From Streptantibioticus silvisoli (GTDB lineage: Bacteria; Actinomycetota; Actinomycetes; Streptomycetales; Streptomycetaceae), in contig NZ_JAAGKO020000001.1 of NCBI RefSeq assembly GCF_027947535.2, forward strand, positions 310,001 to 374,000: 64,000 bases of DNA, read 5' to 3'. Below the pieces are notes generated by a model. It saw only the letters and a program-made list of their open reading frames with translations. It was not told the origin of the DNA and made no database searches. The translations under genes were made by a program, and so were the position numbers. Positions 43,707 to 51,514 of this stretch are shown here, one piece after another (within the stretch, counting starts at the first letter, position 1; each line of letters begins with the position of its first letter).

Positions 43707-44518
43707 CGGGCCACCGCCGGGCGCGGGTCCAGCGCGGCGACGGCCTCACGGTGCTGCCGCTCGGTCAGTTGCAGGTGGTGGAAGCGCGGTTCGCCCTCCA
43801 TGTAGGGCACCCCCCGCCCCTTGACGGTGTGGGCGACGAGCACGGTCGGCCGGTCCGTCGGGGCGGACGGCCGCGTCAGGGTGTCGACGAGCAGCCCGCA
43901 GTCGTGCCCGTCGACCTCCGCCACCCGCCAGCCGAAGGACTCCCACTTCGCCGCCAGCGGCTCCAGGGCGAGCACCTGCTCGGTGGGGCCCTCCTGCTGG
44001 AGGGTGTTGCGGTCGACGACGGCGACGAGATTGCCCAGCCGGCGGTGGGCGGCGAACATCGCGGCCTCCCACACCGAGCCCTCGTTCAGCTCACCGTCGC
44101 CGAGGACCACCGCGGTCCGCCGGTCGCTGCCGTCCAGCCGGGCGGCCTCCGCCAGTCCGGCGCCGATGGACAGGCCGTGCCCGAGCGCCCCGGTCGCCGC
44201 CTCCACCCCGGGGGTGCCGTCCAGCGGGTGCCCGGCGCGCGGGTCGTCGAGTCCCGGCATGCCGAGTTCGGCGAGCACGCAGTACAGCGCCCAGACCGAA
44301 TGCCCCTTGCTCAGGACGAGGCGGTGGCGGTCGGGGTCGGCGGACCGGGCCGGGGTGAACCCGAAGGCACGGTGCACGGCGACCAGGATGTCGACGACGC
44401 TGAGCGATGCCCCCAGGTGCACCGGGCGGGAGACGGCCAGGTCCAGCAGGCGTCTGCGGGCACGAGCGGCAAGGGCCGCCGGCGCGTCCGAAAGCTCATC
44501 AGATGCGTTGGCAAACAA
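43703..44518 (-). CDS. Transketolase, N-terminal subunit
   Basis: A 271-aa protein. TTG 44518 is the likely start, preceded by aaagg at seven bases; the frame further upstream lacks coding character. The ThDP/Mg site is visible as LGDGELNEGSVWEAAMFA with the later NTLQQEG, and LGASLSVVDILVAVHRAFGF plus GALGHGLSIGAGLAEAARL are typical. With the C-terminal subunit it forms a ThDP enzyme that may build a ketose-like or high-carbon chain for the cluster product. It is the first gene of the long - strand operon. Confidence 0.9.
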   Translation of the reverse strand: MFANASDELSDAPAALAARARRRLLDLAVSRPVHLGASLSVVDILVAVHRAFGFTPARSADPDRHRLVLSKGHSVWALYCVLAELGMPGLDDPRAGHPLDGTPGVEAATGALGHGLSIGAGLAEAARLDGSDRRTAVVLGDGELNEGSVWEAAMFAAHRRLGNLVAVVDRNTLQQEGPTEQVLALEPLAAKWESFGWRVAEVDGHDCGLLVDTLTRPSAPTDRPTVLVAHTVKGRGVPYMEGEPRFHHLQLTERQHREAVAALDPRPAVAR

Positions 44519-45368
44519 GGCTGACCTTTCGTGGACGGATGCCTGACGGCACCGCAGGCAAGGCCGAAGGAAGGTCCGTATGCGCGCTCTCACCGTGACC
44601 GGACTTCCCGGGTCCGACGCGTGGCTCGACGACCCCACGCCGAGATCCGTCCGATTCCGATGGGCATCGGCGAAGGAATGGGGCTGCAAGAAACAAGGAA
44701 GAGGGAAATGCGGCTGATATGTGGGGGCTGAACCGTCGGCGAACTCTTTAGCGGTATTCGCGGGAGCGCTTTTCGCGAGTGCGGGCGTACCGGTGGGGAG
44801 AATTGCGGCCGTACGTTTCGCAAAGCTATCCGGACATCTGGCGGCGCGCAAGACCCGTGCATGATCCGGCCGCCGGACCCCGCCCGGCCGGAGCGGACCG
44901 CCCGATCCGCGGCAGGCGGTGTCCGGTTGCGGATGCGACCGGTCCGCAGGGACGTGGCGGCGGGCGGGGCCTCGTCCGGGCGTGTCCGACGCAGGCGGAC
45001 AGGGCGCGGGCGCACGGTATATGGCCAGCTCAGCGCGGTCCGCCGACCGCGGGTGGCCGCCGCCGGTGCGGCGGCCGACGCGGGGCGGTCCCGGGCGTTC
45101 CGGCGGCTGCGGCCTGTCCGGCGGGCGGCGCATACCTACCGCGGTGGCCCTCGCACGCACCGCCTGCGTACCGGCCGAACGCATGTTTCCAGCCGCACCA
45201 AGGGGAATTTCGGTCACTCGGCAGCAGGCTGGAATTTCCCGTCGATCTGCCGGGTACGCAATCCGGGGACCCCATGTACAGTCGTGCGGTGAAAGTCTGA
45301 TCCGCCGGTGCGGAAACTCGCTCCGCCTAGTTCGATGTCGTCAGGGAACCCACGGCAAGGGAGCGGAG
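44519..45368. other. Divergent intergenic region of about 850 bp
   Basis: This region separates the transketolase-led - strand operon from the + strand DUF4254-like gene and should hold the main promoters of the cluster. Seen: an imperfect hairpin near 44541-44559, an AT-richer patch at about 44690-44770, two direct copies of GGAATTTC (45204-45211 and 45231-45238), and TACAGT at 45277-45282 as a possible -10 box. No cluster-specific regulator gene is present. No credible ORF was found. Confidence 0.5.
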
Positions 45369-45911
45369 ATGAACTTGGGTCGAACAGCGGATGAGGTGCC
45401 CTCCGCCGCAGCCATAATCGAAACCTTCGCTCTCCCCGGCCCGCGAAACACCGAGAAGCCGAATGAATCGGTGTTCATCGGCACGTCCCGCCGGTTGTGC
45501 GCCCACCACGGCCGCCAATGGGACGCCGAGGACGAGGCACGGGAACTCGCCGCGGAACCCGAGAAGCTGGCCGCCGTGAAACGCGAGATCGACGCGATGA
45601 ACATGCGGCGCAGCGGCCTGATCGACCTGCTCGACACCTGGGTGCACGACCACATCACCCAGGAGCACGCGGCCCCGCTGCACACCGAGACGCTCGGCAG
45701 CATCGTCGACCGGCTGTGCATCGCCTGGATCCGCTCGCAGAAGCTGAGCGCCAAGGCCCGCGGCGACGACGATCCGGTACTCGCCGGCAAGGGCGCGCTG
45801 GCGGCGCGTCAGCTGACGGAACTCGGCCACGCCTACGACGTCCTGGTCGCCGAGGTCACCTCCGGCCGGCGCCGGGTCCCCGACTGGCGCGCGCTGAAGT
45901 CCTACGGGTAG
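45369..45911 (+). CDS. DUF4254-like protein
   Basis: A 180-aa cytosolic protein from ATG 45369 (gagcggag upstream). It is helical and charged, with WDAEDEARELAAEPEKLAAV, KREIDAMNMRRSGLIDLLDT and NQ-like ends, then SIVDRLCIAWIRSQKLSAKA. The pattern of paired short helices with an RSGLIDLLD-type core recalls DUF4254 proteins, which often sit beside GT9 (heptosyltransferase-like) genes, as here. Its role is unknown; a partner of the following glycosyltransferase is inferred. Confidence 0.65.
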   Translation: MNLGRTADEVPSAAAIIETFALPGPRNTEKPNESVFIGTSRRLCAHHGRQWDAEDEARELAAEPEKLAAVKREIDAMNMRRSGLIDLLDTWVHDHITQEHAAPLHTETLGSIVDRLCIAWIRSQKLSAKARGDDDPVLAGKGALAARQLTELGHAYDVLVAEVTSGRRRVPDWRALKSYG

Positions 45912-45975
45912 GAAAGGACCGCCCGGGCCCGGCACCCACGGGACCGGCGGGCGAGCGCACGAAGGAGCGACGGAC

Positions 45976-47193
45976 GTGTGGAGCATTGACGGTGTGAAGT
46001 TCCAGCCCGGCGGCCGGCTGGTCGTCCCGCGGCGGGCGGCCCCGCTGGGGGTGCGTCTGCCCTACCGCCGCGCCAAGGGGGAGGCGCCCGACGGCCCGAC
46101 CCGGCTGCTGGACGCCGTGGCCGCGAACGGCTGGTCCGTGCGGTTCGTCGCCGACCCGGGCGGCGGCTTCAGCGCGGGGACGTCCGCGGTCCCGTTCGGC
46201 GACCTGCTGCTGGAACTGACCGTCGCCCGCGCCCTTCTCGACGCGTCGGCCGTCACCGGGGCCGCGCCCGCCGAGGTGGTCTACCGCGGCCCGCGCCACC
46301 GCCTGATGGAACGGTGCGACCTTCCCTTCGCCGCCTGCGAGGACGGCCCGCAGCACACCGTGTCCACCCCGGCGGCGGCCGTGTCCGCCACGGTCCCGCC
46401 CACCGGGCCCCCGTCCTGGGCCGGCGCCGGCCAGGACCCGTCGCCCGGGGCCCCGCGGACCCACGTCCCGCCGTGGCTCGACCCGGTCGACGACGAGGTC
46501 GAGGTCCACTCCGCCCTCCCCATGCGGTACTACCTGGAGGTCGAACAGCGCCTGGGCGTGCGCCTGCCGCTGGACGGCGCCCCCGCCCCGCGCTTCCGGT
46601 CGCGCACCGCGAACACCGACCCGCGGCACGTCGTGCTGGTCTCCACCTCCAGCGCCTACGGCAGCAGGCAGGACTACGGCGTCGACGGCCTGCTCGACGT
46701 CGCCCGCTCCCTGACCGAACTCGCCCCCGGCGCCTGGCGGTTCACCCTGCTCACCAACGATCCGGCCCGGCAGGCCGCCGGAGCGCGGCTGGACTGCCCC
46801 CTCGACGTCGTCGTACGGCCCGACGCGACGGACTGCGTCGACCTGTTCGGCAGCTGCGCGCTCGTCGTGGGCAACGACACCGGGCTGACCCACCTGGCGG
46901 CCCTGACCGCCCGCCCCGACGGCACCGGCCCGCAGGTCGTCGCGCTGCACGGGCGCTTCAGCCACCTCAAGTGGGTGACCGGCTCCACCCGCCACCACTC
47001 GGTGGCCACCCCGCTGTCGCAGATGATGGCCTTCGCCGACGTCGGGCTCTACATCAACTCCTACGGCCTGCCCATCGACGACACCGTATGGGGCACCGGC
47101 GACGTCACGGCGATCGCACCGTCCCTCATCGCGCGGTACGCCTACGGGTGTTTGACGGGGGAGGTGCCGCACGCCGATGAGCCGCAGGCCTGA
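45976..47193 (+). CDS. GT9/heptosyltransferase-like glycosyltransferase
   Basis: A 405-aa protein from GTG 45976 (gaaggagcga). The N-terminal half is less conserved. The C-terminal half has the family motif LVVGNDTGLTHLAALTA preceded by FTLLTNDPARQAAGARL and DLFGSCAL, as in ADP-heptose:LPS heptosyltransferases (donor-binding NDTGxxHLA). Actinomycetes lack LPS, so the acceptor here is presumably a cluster intermediate. It follows the DUF4254-like gene by 64 bp and is probably co-transcribed with it. Confidence 0.72.
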   Translation: MWSIDGVKFQPGGRLVVPRRAAPLGVRLPYRRAKGEAPDGPTRLLDAVAANGWSVRFVADPGGGFSAGTSAVPFGDLLLELTVARALLDASAVTGAAPAEVVYRGPRHRLMERCDLPFAACEDGPQHTVSTPAAAVSATVPPTGPPSWAGAGQDPSPGAPRTHVPPWLDPVDDEVEVHSALPMRYYLEVEQRLGVRLPLDGAPAPRFRSRTANTDPRHVVLVSTSSAYGSRQDYGVDGLLDVARSLTELAPGAWRFTLLTNDPARQAAGARLDCPLDVVVRPDATDCVDLFGSCALVVGNDTGLTHLAALTARPDGTGPQVVALHGRFSHLKWVTGSTRHHSVATPLSQMMAFADVGLYINSYGLPIDDTVWGTGDVTAIAPSLIARYAYGCLTGEVPHADEPQA

Positions 47194-47208
47194 CGGGGAC
47201 GGTGCCGT

Positions 47209-47226
47209 CCGCCGACATACCGGCGG
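47209..47226 (+). terminator. Hairpin after the GT9-like gene
   Basis: CCGCCG-acatac-CGGCGG, a perfect six-bp stem, begins 15 bases after the stop. Confidence 0.55.
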
Positions 47227-47343
47227 CTGACGGCCGCGCACCGCGCGGGGTTCGTGGCCGTCGGCTTCGTGCGGGTCGGGAAGGGCGTGCGTTCCCCCCT
47301 GGCGGTTGGTGCGGACGGTGAGGGGACGACCCCCGTGGTGTTC

Positions 47344-47381
47344 CGGCCCCCGGAGCGGACATCACAGCGCTTCGGGGGCCG
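47344..47381. terminator. Strong 14-bp hairpin at the cluster's right edge
   Basis: CGGCCCCCGGAGCG (47344-47357) and CGCTTCGGGGGCCG (47368-47381) pair over 14 bases with one G-U-type mismatch and a ten-base loop. It probably ends transcription from the biosynthetic side and marks the boundary before the IS element. Confidence 0.75.
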
Positions 47382-47447
47382 TGTCGAGACCCGCGGCCCA
47401 CTCCGGGGCCGGGGAGTTGTGATGGGGCTGAACGCCGGTGTGAGGGC

Positions 47448-48404
47448 CTAGGTGCTGTCCGGCGGATCATGGTCGGAGCCATAAGCGGATGGCGGCTGTG
47501 GTGACGGTGCCGTGGAAGAGGTAGGCGCGTTTGTCGTAGCGGGTGGCGACGGCCCGGAAGTTCTTGAGCCGGTTGATCGTGCGTTCGACCTCGTTGCGGC
47601 GCCGGTAGATCTCCTTGGTGAAGCCGGTGGGTCGGCCGCCGTGGCTGCCGCGGCGTTTGCGGTGGGCCCGCTGGTCCTTCGGTTCGGGGATGGTGTGCTT
47701 GATATGCCGTCTTCGCAGGTAGCGGCGGTTGCGGCGGGAGCTGTATGCCTTGTCGCCGCCCACGTGGTCCGGGCGTGTGCGCGGCCTGCCGCCGAGCGGC
47801 CGGGCTACCCGGATGCGGTTCAGGACCTCGACCAGCTGGGGTGCGTCGCCCCACTGGCCGGGGGTGAGCAGGAAGGCCATCGGGCGGCAGCCGCCCTCGC
47901 CGGCGAGGTGGATCTTGCAGGTCAGACCGCCCCGGGACCGTCCGAGTCCCTCGTCGGCGCGATGGTGCCGGGGCGTCGACCTTTTTTCGGGACGCGGGGT
48001 GCTTTCCTGCGTGCGCCGGCCGCGTGCTGGTGGGCCCGGCAGGACGTCGAATCGACGCTCACCATCGACCAGTCGATGCGGCCGGCCAGGTCGGCGTCCG
48101 CCTGGACCGCCTGAAGGATCCGGTCCCAGGTGCCGTCCGCCGACCAGCGCCGGTGCCGCTCATAGACCGTCTTCCAGGACCCGTACCGCTCCGGCAAGTC
48201 CCGCCACGGAACCCCGGTCCGCACCCGGAACAAGATCCCGTCGATCACCCGCCGGTGGTCACTCCAGCGGCCACCGCGCAGCCCGACTACCGGCAGATGC
48301 GGCTCCAGCCGGGCCCACTCCGCGTTTGTCAGATCACCCCGTCCCATGGCCAGCACAACGAACCGATCATGCAATGGTCACAAGATCCACCGGACAGTGC
48401 CTAG
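47448..48404. mobile_element. Complete IS5-family insertion sequence
   Basis: The element proper is 47452-48400 (949 bp). Its ends are imperfect inverted repeats: gtgctgtccggcggatcatg on the left against gcactgtccggtggatcttg read inwards from the right. It is flanked by a direct CTAG on both sides (47448-47451 and 48401-48404), the usual target of IS5-type elements. It carries one transposase split over two frames on the - strand. The right CTAG contains the TAG stop codon of the neighbouring HAD gene. Confidence 0.92.
47467..48374 (-). CDS. IS5-type transposase, two ORFs joined by -1 frameshift
   Basis: OrfA (48374-47922, 150 aa) holds the N-terminal DUF4096-like region (WARLEPHLPVVGLRGGRWSD, GVPWRDLPERYGSW) and the first catalytic Asp region (SVDSTSCRAHQ). 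OrfB (47880-47467, 137 aa from its own Met) holds the second Asp (GGDKAYSSRRNRRYL) and the Glu region (RRRNEVERTINRLKNF). Between them the - strand sequence CCGAAAAAAGGT (six A, at 47982-47987) allows a -1 slip that restores the usual ADEGLGRSRGGLTCKIHL junction. All three DDE residues appear, so the element looks functional. Confidence 0.9.
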
Positions 48405-49030
48405 ACCTCGTGGGTGAGTCGCAGGCCGAGGTGCGTCTCCAGCTGCGCGATCGTGTCGCCCGGGTCTCTGGCGAGGACGGTCGCGATGCCGAGTTCCCGG
48501 GCCGGCGGAAGATTGCGGGCGGTGTCGTCCACGAAGACGCACGCCTCGCCGGGCAGATCCATCAGCCCGAGCATCGTCCGGTACAGCACCGGGTCGGGCT
48601 TGCGGGCCCTGTAGTGCTCGGAGATCAGGACGGCGTCGTAGTGCGCGGCGAGGTCGTGGCCCAGGTAGGGGTCGCACGGCTCCAGGCCGATGCTGTTGGA
48701 GAAGATCCCGACCTTGATCCCGGCCGCGCGGGCGACCTGGGCGGCGGCGATCAGCCTCGGTTCGAGATGGAGGTCCTCCAGCACCGTGCCGAGCAGGCCG
48801 GTGCCGTCGACGCCGAGCAGGGCGCCGGTGCGCTCGTTCCACTCGGTCTGAGTGATCGCCCCGCGCTCCAGGTCGGCCCAGAGGGCGGCGCCCTCGGGAT
48901 TCTTCGCGATCACCGACAAGAAGGTGCCCTCGGGCAGGCCGGCCCGGCGGTCGAAGGCGGCCGCGCAGGCGGGCACGCTGGTGGTCAGCACCCCGCCGAA
49001 GTCGAGGATGAGTCCCGTGCGGTGGTTCAT
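48401..49030 (-). CDS. HAD-family hydrolase
   Basis: A 209-aa haloacid dehalogenase-like protein from ATG 49030. Motif I is LILDFGGVLTTS (nucleophile Asp), motif II IFSNSIG, motif III the Lys in RARKPDPVLY, motif IV VFVDDTARNLPPA. The cap and length suggest a small phosphatase. The stop codon TAG is contributed by the CTAG target site of the adjacent IS element; the target duplication means the original stop is probably kept. Substrate unknown. Confidence 0.9.
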   Translation of the reverse strand: MNHRTGLILDFGGVLTTSVPACAAAFDRRAGLPEGTFLSVIAKNPEGAALWADLERGAITQTEWNERTGALLGVDGTGLLGTVLEDLHLEPRLIAAAQVARAAGIKVGIFSNSIGLEPCDPYLGHDLAAHYDAVLISEHYRARKPDPVLYRTMLGLMDLPGEACVFVDDTARNLPPARELGIATVLARDPGDTIAQLETHLGLRLTHEV

Positions 49031-49269
49031 GCGGCGCTCCCAGCGGTCTTGAGGAAGGTCCCAGTGTCGATCATGTGCCCGCCCCGCGTTCGCACGGCCG
49101 CCGTGCGGTGCGGACGAAGGCGGAACCTGAACGGACCAGTTGCGAGGGCGGAGATCCCGCCGGCCCTGCGCCCGAAGCGAACGGCGCCGCCGGATCGCGG
49201 GTGCCTGGGTACGGTGAAGGTGACGAGGCCAGGAGTGCCGTGGCGGCGACAGGGCGGGAGTGCGGGCTG

Positions 49270-49695
49270 ATGGCGGAGGCGGAAGCGGCGGCAGCAGCGG
49301 GGCAGGGTGAGCCCGACCCCGACATCGCGGTGGTATTGCGGTCCTACGCGGCCTACGCGCGCGGTGACATCGACGAGGCGATCACCGCGCTCGACCCCCG
49401 GGTGGAGTGGATCGAACCCGACGAGTTCCCCGACGGCGGGCTCCGGGTCGGCCCGGAGGCGGTGGCCGCGTACCTGCGCGGATCGCGGGCCCGCTGGGCG
49501 CGGTTGCGCTCCGAACCGGTCGCCCACCGCAGGGGCGCCGACATCGTGGTCGTCCACCACGTGACCGGCACGATGACCGACGGCACCGAGCACCGGATGA
49601 CGGTCGCCGACGTCTACACCCTCCACGACGGCCGGGTGATCCGCATGCAGGCCTACGCCGACCCCGCCCGGGTACCCGGCGAACCCGCGGGCTGA
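49270..49695 (+). CDS. SnoaL/NTF2-like protein
   Basis: A 141-aa protein; ATG 49270 (gggag upstream) is chosen, and an in-frame GTG at 49240 is an alternative. It shows the cone-shaped NTF2-like fold pattern: VVLRSYAAYARGDIDEAITA, DPRVEWIEPDEFP, RVGPEAVAAYLRG, then strands ending MTVADVYTLHDGRVIRMQAY. Members are small cyclases, isomerases or ligand-binding proteins; here the function is open. Confidence 0.88.
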   Translation: MAEAEAAAAAGQGEPDPDIAVVLRSYAAYARGDIDEAITALDPRVEWIEPDEFPDGGLRVGPEAVAAYLRGSRARWARLRSEPVAHRRGADIVVVHHVTGTMTDGTEHRMTVADVYTLHDGRVIRMQAYADPARVPGEPAG

Positions 49696-49803
49696 GCCGC
49701 GACCGCCCGCCGTGACGCGGCGGTCCTCGCCTCGCCCGCCGAGTGCTCACGCCCCGCCGGCGAAGGCATCGGGCGGGACGCGGGCAGGCTCCAGAATGCG
49801 CGG

Positions 49804-50200
49804 TCAAGGCCGATGGCTCGGCCCACCGTCGTATCCCGCCCCGGGCGTGTGATGGGTGGAGTACCGGGCCAGGATGCCGCCGAGCTCGTCGTCCCGCATC
49901 GCCGGTGCGGTCATTGGGACCTCAGTGCACCGCGAGTTCGGACCGGTGTGCCGGGCCGACCCGACCATCTTCGGCGACGGGTTGACGCCGAGGCCGGACA
50001 CCCCCAGCCCGGCCAGGTGCGCCGTCACGTGTCCGGGGCCGCACCCCCAGGTCCGCCACCGGCCCCAGACCGGCCGCCCCCACCAGTTCGGTGTACCCCG
50101 CCAGCATCGCGCGTGACAGCGGGTCCATCTCGGCTGGAGGCGGGACGCGTTCGACGTAATCGGCAGCGATCGTGTCGTACGACTCGCGGACGGCGGTCAG
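49804..50200 (-). pseudogene. Truncated, frameshifted SAM methyltransferase
   Basis: Read leftwards from about 50200: SYDTIAADYVERVPPPAEMD, LSRAMLAGYTELVGAAG and PVADLG in one frame, then, after a five-G run at 50044-50048 (one G too many), the expected GCGPGHVTAHLAGLGVSGL, the motif I region and LGVNPSPKMV, MRDDELGGILARYSTHHTP in the next frame. The homology stops near 49820, well short of a complete enzyme (about 210 aa expected). No convincing start remains. A dead methyltransferase gene. Confidence 0.8.
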
Positions 50201-50558
50201 AAGGCAGAGCTCAGCCGTGCGGGCGACCCCGGACCGGGCAACCGACGCACCGTGGCACGACCTTCAGCTGACGTGCGCGGCATCCGTCGCTGCCGACACC
50301 CGGCCGTCACACCACGCCGCTGATCGTTTGCGGTCACGCCAGTTGCAACGGGTTGCCGACAGCGGATCAGCGGCCCGAGCCGTCCGTGCGGACCTGTTCC
50401 GATCCTGCGCCAAGAGGCGTCGTCGGTGTGCCCCCCGCGACCCGCCGGACTGCGCACCCGGATCGGCGGGGTCGCCAAGGCGCGGTTGCGGGCGCGTGTC
50501 CGGGCCGCGCCCACCGGGCGTTCAGACGGGGCCGACGCAGCCGACGCAGCCGACGCGA
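50201..50558. other. Non-coding gap of about 360 bp
   Basis: No credible gene or strong hairpin is seen; the region probably includes decayed sequence upstream of the methyltransferase pseudogene and the 3' flank of the SDR gene, including a short gccgac-type run at about 50533-50557. Confidence 0.5.
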
Positions 50559-51275
50559 CTACGCGCCGATCCCCATGCCTCCGCTGACGATGAGGTTGTC
50601 GCCGGTGATGTAGCCGGCGGCGTCGGAGGCGAGGAAGGCGACGGCTTCGGCGACGTCGGCGGGGAGTCCGACGCGGCCGAGAGGGATACCTGCACTCCAG
50701 GACTGCACGGTTTCGCGCGCGATGCCCAGGCCGCTGTAGACGGGGGTGTCGATCGCACCGGGGCTGACGGCGTTGACCCGGATGCGGCGGGGCGCCAGTT
50801 CCAGGGCGGCGCTCCGCATCAGCGGGAGGAGGGAGCCCTTGGCGGCGACCATGGCGGGGGCCGCTGTGCCGGTGCCGGCGCCGATGGTGAAGATGACGGA
50901 CGCGCCGTCGTTGAGGAGGGGGAGCGCCTTTTGCAGGGTGAAGAAGTTGCCCTTGACGTTGATGTCGAACAGCGCGTCGAAGTCCGCCTCTTCTGTGTCG
51001 GCCAGTGGCTTGGGCCGTGAGACGCCGGCGTTGAGGAAGAGCACGTCGAGGGTGCCGAAACGTTCGCGTACCTGGTCCATGGCGTGGTCGATCCCGGTCA
51101 GGGAACGGGCGTCGGCCCGCACCGCGTGGATTCCCGCGGGGAGGTCGTTGTGTGCCTCGGCTACGCTCGCGCGTCCGGTGACCATCACGCGGTATCCGCG
51201 CTCGAAGAGCAGTTCGGCGGTCGCCCTGCCGATGCCGCTGGTTCCGCCGGTGATCAGGGCTGCGGGTGCGGGCAT
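50559..51275 (-). CDS. SDR-family protein lacking the catalytic Tyr
   Basis: A 238-aa SDR from ATG 51275 (aaggagaaacacc). Cofactor motif TGGTSGIGRA (residues 9-18), NAG at 82-84 and the C-terminal VSGGMGIGA are present. The YxxxK motif reads M142-V-A-A-K146, so the catalytic Tyr is replaced by Met while Lys is kept. The Ser position is also not Ser (FTIGAGTG). Otherwise the length and fold are normal. It may bind NAD(P)H without classical catalysis, or use another residue. It is divergent from a LysR regulator. Confidence 0.88.
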   Translation of the reverse strand: MPAPAALITGGTSGIGRATAELLFERGYRVMVTGRASVAEAHNDLPAGIHAVRADARSLTGIDHAMDQVRERFGTLDVLFLNAGVSRPKPLADTEEADFDALFDINVKGNFFTLQKALPLLNDGASVIFTIGAGTGTAAPAMVAAKGSLLPLMRSAALELAPRRIRVNAVSPGAIDTPVYSGLGIARETVQSWSAGIPLGRVGLPADVAEAVAFLASDAAGYITGDNLIVSGGMGIGA

Positions 51276-51292
51276 GGTGTTTCTCCTTGCGT

Positions 51293-51319
51293 GCGTATGC
51301 GTATGCGTATGCGTATGCG
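51293..51319. repeat. Hexanucleotide microsatellite (GCGTAT)x4
   Basis: Four perfect copies of GCGTAT (51293-51316) followed by GCG, just upstream of the SDR RBS. It lies in the leader or promoter of the SDR gene, where copy-number change could alter spacing. Confidence 0.9.
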
Positions 51320-51427
51320 GCGCGGGTGACGGCGTGTGGCGTACCGCGTGACGCACCGGCGAGCTGAGGCCCTCAGGACCATGAGCACGCTAGGAGCCGG
51401 TGGTGGACCGCGTCCAAGGCCCATGCC

Positions 51428-51441
51428 GTATATCGATATAC
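51428..51441. promoter_or_regulatory. LysR-type operator, 14-bp palindrome
   Basis: GTATATCGATATAC is a perfect 14-bp palindrome within TGCCGTATATCGATATACAG...GGCA. It contains the T-N11-A signature of LysR sites and lies between the divergent SDR and LysR genes. Confidence 0.8.
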
Positions 51442-51514
51442 AGAACAGGCATCGCCCCAGCTCATGACCGCTCACGGTGGACCGGCGCCGAATGAACAGG
51501 GTTACGCTTTCGGA

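Noticed and set aside
44519-45217. N-terminal extension of the transketolase subunit
   Set aside because: The frame is open but its translation is Pro/Arg-rich without homology; transketolase similarity begins near TTG 44518, which has an RBS.
51289-51319. GCGTAT array as a coding repeat
   Set aside because: It can be read as His-Thr repeats in an upstream extension of the SDR gene, but a strong RBS and ATG at 51275 lie downstream, so it is leader DNA.
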